Source of the DNA: Intrasporangiaceae bacterium
Lineage (GTDB): Bacteria > Actinomycetota > Actinomycetes > Actinomycetales > Dermatophilaceae
Length of the DNA stretch: 64,000 bases
Assembly: GCA_021324575.1 (NCBI GenBank)
Contig: JAJPIW010000074.1
Coordinates: 25,632-89,631 of the forward strand
Direction of reading: 5' to 3'
Both the position numbers and the translations under genes were made by a program. Of this stretch, positions 61,329-64,000 are shown one piece after another. Numbering within the stretch: the stretch's first letter is position 1; each line of letters opens with the position of its first letter. The notes below the pieces were generated by a model. It was not told the DNA's origin, did not search any database, and saw only the letters and a program-made list of their open reading frames with translations.

Positions 61329-62000
61329 ATGAGTGCGACGCGGGTGCCGGCTGTCCGCCCGTATGCCGGTCGCTCGGCTCCCGCCTCTCCCCCGCCTCTC
61401 CCCGGGGTCGACTCGATGGGCGACACGGCGCTGCGACTCATGGAGGCGGCGGCAGATGCATTCTCCGACAAGGGTTTCCACGCGACGACGACACGTGACA
61501 TCGCGTCGCGGGCAGGGCTGTCACCGGCCGGGGTCTATGTCCACTTCGCCTCCAAGGAGGAGCTGCTCTTCGCCCTGAGTGAGCGCGGTCACGAGGCGGC
61601 GCGGGACATGCTGGTGGCTGCCGCGTCGACGGCAGTGAGCCCGTCCGAGGGTCTGGCTGCGATCCTGGAGACGTTCTCCCGGTGGCATGCGGAGCACTAC
61701 CGGGTGGGCCGGATCGTCCAGTACGAGTTCGGCCACCTCACCCCCGAACACCGGGAGGTGGTCCTGCGGCTGCGCAAGGAGATCGACGGCGTCGTCCGGT
61801 CGGTGCTCGACACGGGCGTGGCGGCCGGCGAGTTCGAGGTCGACGACGTGCAGGCGACGACCCTGGCCCTGATGTCCATGTGTGTGGACGTGGCCCGCTG
61901 GTACACGCCCGGGATCAGACGGACCCCCGAGGAGATCGGCGCGAGCAACGCCCGCCTCGGCCTGCGCCTCGTCGGCGCCCGGCGACCCGCCCGCGGCTGA
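61329..62000 (+). CDS. TetR-family transcriptional regulator
   Basis: 223 residues from ATG 61329; a second in-frame ATG 28 codons on (MGDTALRLMEAA) is an equally possible start, since the first 27 residues are Pro/Ala-rich. Helix-turn-helix: ATTTRDIASRAGLSPAGVYVHFASKEELLFAL near 52. The C-terminal ligand domain is about 130 residues with DVARWYTPGIRRTPEEIG near 197, a pattern common in acyl-CoA-sensing TetR proteins. Likely represses the divergent acyl-CoA dehydrogenase and itself through 61281-61300. Confidence 0.87.
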   Translation: MSATRVPAVRPYAGRSAPASPPPLPGVDSMGDTALRLMEAAADAFSDKGFHATTTRDIASRAGLSPAGVYVHFASKEELLFALSERGHEAARDMLVAAASTAVSPSEGLAAILETFSRWHAEHYRVGRIVQYEFGHLTPEHREVVLRLRKEIDGVVRSVLDTGVAAGEFEVDDVQATTLALMSMCVDVARWYTPGIRRTPEEIGASNARLGLRLVGARRPARG

Positions 62001-62008
62001 GCGCCGGG

Positions 62009-62920
62009 TCAGCGGCCGGCGGGGGTGATCGGCTCGAGCTGGCGGACCACGTCCGCCAGCAGGTCGTATGCCGCGTCGTCGGTGTTGTTGGCGATGCCGG
62101 CGATCGCGGTGTCGGTCCCGATCTCGGCCAACGCCCCGAGCCGGGCCACGACCTGGTCGACCGACTCCAGCGGCATACCGGAGGGGTGCTTGCCTCCCCC
62201 GTTGCCGATGGCGAAGCGGGTGAGCACCGTCTTCTCGATCTCGGCGTAGTCGCGGCCGACCGTCTCGCAGTGGGCGCGGATGACGTCGTACTTGGCCTTC
62301 ACCCCGTCCGGACCCATGTCGAAGATGTTGCACGCGTCGGCGTACTGGGCAACGAGTCGCAGGGTCTTCTTCTCGCCCCCGCCACCGATGAGAATCGGTA
62401 TGCGCCGCAACGGTTTCGGCGAGTTGAGCGGACGCTCGAGCTGGTAGTGGGCCCCGGCATACGGGGTCTCGTCGCCGTCGAACATCTGCCGGCAGACCTG
62501 CAGCGTCTCCTCCAGCCGCTCGAACCGCTCTGCGAGCGCGGGGTACGGGACGCCGAGCCCGCGGTGCTCCTCCTCGTTCCAGGCGGCGCCGATCCCGAGG
62601 ATCGCGCGACCGCCGGAGAGCACGTCGAGCGTGGTGACCGTCTTGGCGAGCAGCCCGGGGTGCCGGTACGTCACACCGGTGACCATCGTGCCGAGCTCGA
62701 TCCGCTCGGTCCGGCCCGCGGCATACGCGAGCGCGCTGTAGCCCTCGAGCATGTCCAGCTCGGGCGGCCCGATCATCGAGATCTGGAAGAAGTGGTCCAT
62801 GACCCACAGGCTGGTGAGCCCGGCCGCGTCACTGTTGCTCGCGATCCGACCGAAGGTCGGGCCGATCGTCGCCGGCCCACCCGGCCAGCTGAAGTAGGAC
62901 ACCTGGGTTCCGAGTTTCAT
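62009..62920 (-). CDS. LLM-class F420-dependent oxidoreductase
   Basis: 303 residues. Luciferase-like barrel of the mycobacterial F420 branch: TSLWVMDHFFQ near 36, ELGTMVTGVTYRHPGLLAKT near 76, GGRAILGIGAAWNEEEHRGLGVPYP near 102, ILIGGGGEKKTLRLVAQYADACN near 177. Such enzymes move hydride between F420 and diverse ketones, nitro groups or sugars; no specific substrate can be assigned. It has its own unit, preceded by the ettA terminator, and ends 9 bases from the convergent TetR gene. Confidence 0.87.
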   Translation of the reverse strand: MKLGTQVSYFSWPGGPATIGPTFGRIASNSDAAGLTSLWVMDHFFQISMIGPPELDMLEGYSALAYAAGRTERIELGTMVTGVTYRHPGLLAKTVTTLDVLSGGRAILGIGAAWNEEEHRGLGVPYPALAERFERLEETLQVCRQMFDGDETPYAGAHYQLERPLNSPKPLRRIPILIGGGGEKKTLRLVAQYADACNIFDMGPDGVKAKYDVIRAHCETVGRDYAEIEKTVLTRFAIGNGGGKHPSGMPLESVDQVVARLGALAEIGTDTAIAGIANNTDDAAYDLLADVVRQLEPITPAGR

Positions 62921-62967
62921 GAGGCCATCCTGCGCCTGTCGGCCCTATGCCGCGAGCCGGGGCCCGG

Positions 62968-63012
62968 GCGTCTGCGTCACCGAGCCCGCGGAGCTCCCAA
63001 CGACGCAGACGC
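62968..63012. terminator. Palindromic terminator after ettA
   Basis: GCGTCTGCGTC (62968-62978) pairs perfectly with 63002-63012; the 23-base spacer contains a nested GAGC/GCTC. It lies 26 bases beyond the ettA stop on the minus strand. Confidence 0.75.
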
Positions 63013-63037
63013 ACGCCGTGACCCCGGTGGTGAGGTG

Positions 63038-64000
63038 TCAGTCGCGGGTCAGCTTGCGGTAGGTCACCCGGTGCGGGCGGGCGGCGTCGGCTCCGAGGCG
63101 CTCGATCTTGTTGGCCTCGTAGGCTTCGAAGTTGCCCTCGAACCAGTACCACTTGGCCGGGTTCTCGTCGTCGCCCTCGTAGGCCAGGATGTGCGTCGCG
63201 ACCCGGTCGAGGAACCACCGGTCGTGGCTGATGACGACGGCGCAGCCGGGGAAGTCCAGCAGCGCGTTCTCGAGCGACCCGAGGGTCTCGACGTCAAGGT
63301 CGTTGGTCGGCTCGTCCAGGAGCAGCAGGTTGCCGCCCTCCTTGAGGGTGAGCGCCAGGTTGAGCCGGTTGCGCTCGCCGCCGGAGAGGATGCCGGCCCG
63401 CTTCTGCTGGTCCGGGCCCTTGAACCCGAACTGGCTGACGTAGGCGCGCGAGGGGATCTCGACCTTGCCGACCTGGATGTAGTCGTTGCCGTCGGAGACG
63501 ACCTCCCAGAGGTTCTTGTTGGGGTCGATGCCCCCTCGGCTCTGGTCCACGTAGGAGATGGAGACCGTCTCACCGATGTCGACGCTGCCCGCGTCGGCCT
63601 GCTCGAGACCGACGATCGTCTTGAAGAGGGTCGTCTTGCCGACACCGTTGGGGCCGATGACGCCGACGATCCCGTTGCGCGGGAGGGTGAACGACAGTCC
63701 GTCGATGAGGACCCGGTCACCGAAGCCCTTGGTGAGGTTCTTGACCTCGATCACCTTGGAACCCAGGCGCGGGCCCGGCGGGATCTGGATCTCGTCGAAG
63801 TCCAGCTTGCGGGTGCGGTCGGCCTCGGCGGCCATCTCCTCGTAGCGGGCGAGGCGGGCCTTGGACTTGGTCTGGCGGGCCTTGGCGTTGGAGCGGACCC
63901 ACTCCAGCTCCTCGGCGAGCCGCTTGGACAGCTTGGCGTCCTTCTTGCCCTGGACCTGGAGCCGGGCCTGCTTCTTCTCCAGGTAGGTGGAGTAGTTGCC
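63038..64000 (-). CDS. ettA: Energy-dependent translational throttle protein EttA, C-terminal part (partial)
   Basis: The last 320 residues of an ABC-F ATPase; the start lies beyond the window. The visible part begins in the P-site tRNA-interaction linker (GNYSTYLEKKQARLQ, rich in Lys/Arg) and continues into ABC domain 2: Walker A IGPNGVGKTTLF, signature LSGGERNRLNLALTL, Walker B LLLLDEPTNDLD, and switch His in VISHDRWFLDRVATHILAYEG. EttA gates ribosomes into elongation depending on ATP/ADP. In mycobacteria the equivalent Rv2477c belongs to the same neighbourhood. Confidence 0.93.
   Translation of the reverse strand, partial: GNYSTYLEKKQARLQVQGKKDAKLSKRLAEELEWVRSNAKARQTKSKARLARYEEMAAEADRTRKLDFDEIQIPPGPRLGSKVIEVKNLTKGFGDRVLIDGLSFTLPRNGIVGVIGPNGVGKTTLFKTIVGLEQADAGSVDIGETVSISYVDQSRGGIDPNKNLWEVVSDGNDYIQVGKVEIPSRAYVSQFGFKGPDQQKRAGILSGGERNRLNLALTLKEGGNLLLLDEPTNDLDVETLGSLENALLDFPGCAVVISHDRWFLDRVATHILAYEGDDENPAKWYWFEGNFEAYEANKIERLGADAARPHRVTYRKLTRD

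Overview
The window is about 64 kb of very GC-rich, gene-dense actinobacterial chromosome. F420-type LLM oxidoreductases, a mycothiol-type Rv2466c-like DsbA protein, a GlbO-type globin, a DUF222/HNH gene with an SOS-like box, and paired ClpP1/ClpP2 all point to Actinomycetota. I infer a Micrococcales lineage, perhaps Intrasporangiaceae. Gene order follows the Mycobacterium tuberculosis clpX-clpP2-clpP1-tig / Rv2466c-pepN-glbO-aglA / thioesterase-ettA block, with several insertions.

Layout. 0-2.9 kb: end of an ECF transporter operon, an FAD oxidase and a DUF4916 protein, closed by a long palindrome. 3.0-9.3 kb (minus strand): a tightly coupled six-gene unit with an ATP-grasp ligase, an S51-like peptidase, two esterases, an M20 dipeptidase and PlsC; three consecutive hairpins precede it. 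9.4-10.3 kb: a damaged SPFH gene with its ribbon-helix-helix partner. 10.5-14.3 kb: a C39-like peptidase and a 1029-residue fusion of a CDP-glycerol transferase domain with a HAD domain. 14.4-20.8 kb: clpX, then an AlgJ/AlgI acetylation pair flanked by an 87-bp direct repeat, then clpP2 and clpP1. 20.9-26.5 kb: UbiA-like protein, small membrane protein, MFS exporter, divergent LacI regulator with two abutting operators, a small conserved protein, and tig. 26.8-32.1 kb: secreted S53 protease, NUDIX, tRNA-Gly, tRNA-Pro, a fumarase-type lyase whose end overlaps the tRNA, trmB, and a SpoIIE phosphatase. 32.3-39.8 kb: Rv2466c-like protein, pepN, mscS, glbO, alpha-glucosidase, glycerophosphodiesterase. 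39.9-43.3 kb: DUF222-HNH and patatin, a stretch without the window's signature octamer. 43.4-51.2 kb: conserved protein plus thioesterase, a RecQ-PRTase fusion, a YczE/MocR divergent pair, and a GntR-TesB fusion. 51.2-58.5 kb: treX-treY-treZ and an LLM oxidoreductase. 58.7-64 kb: fabG, a YcxB-like protein, acyl-CoA dehydrogenase with divergent TetR, an LLM oxidoreductase, and the C-terminal half of ettA.

How it works together. The core is protein quality control (Tig, ClpXP1P2, PepN). Around it lie glycogen-to-trehalose conversion, envelope-polymer genes on both sides of clpX, and fatty-acid oxidation under a TetR regulator.

The most striking feature is not a gene. The octamer GTATGCCG/CGGCATAC occurs about 78 times by hand count, evenly on both strands and in all reading frames, and forces rare codons such as ATA, TAT and GTA. 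Base composition predicts about two. It behaves like a genome-wide DNA signal (uptake sequence, modification site or chromosome-organising site), and I know of no description of it.
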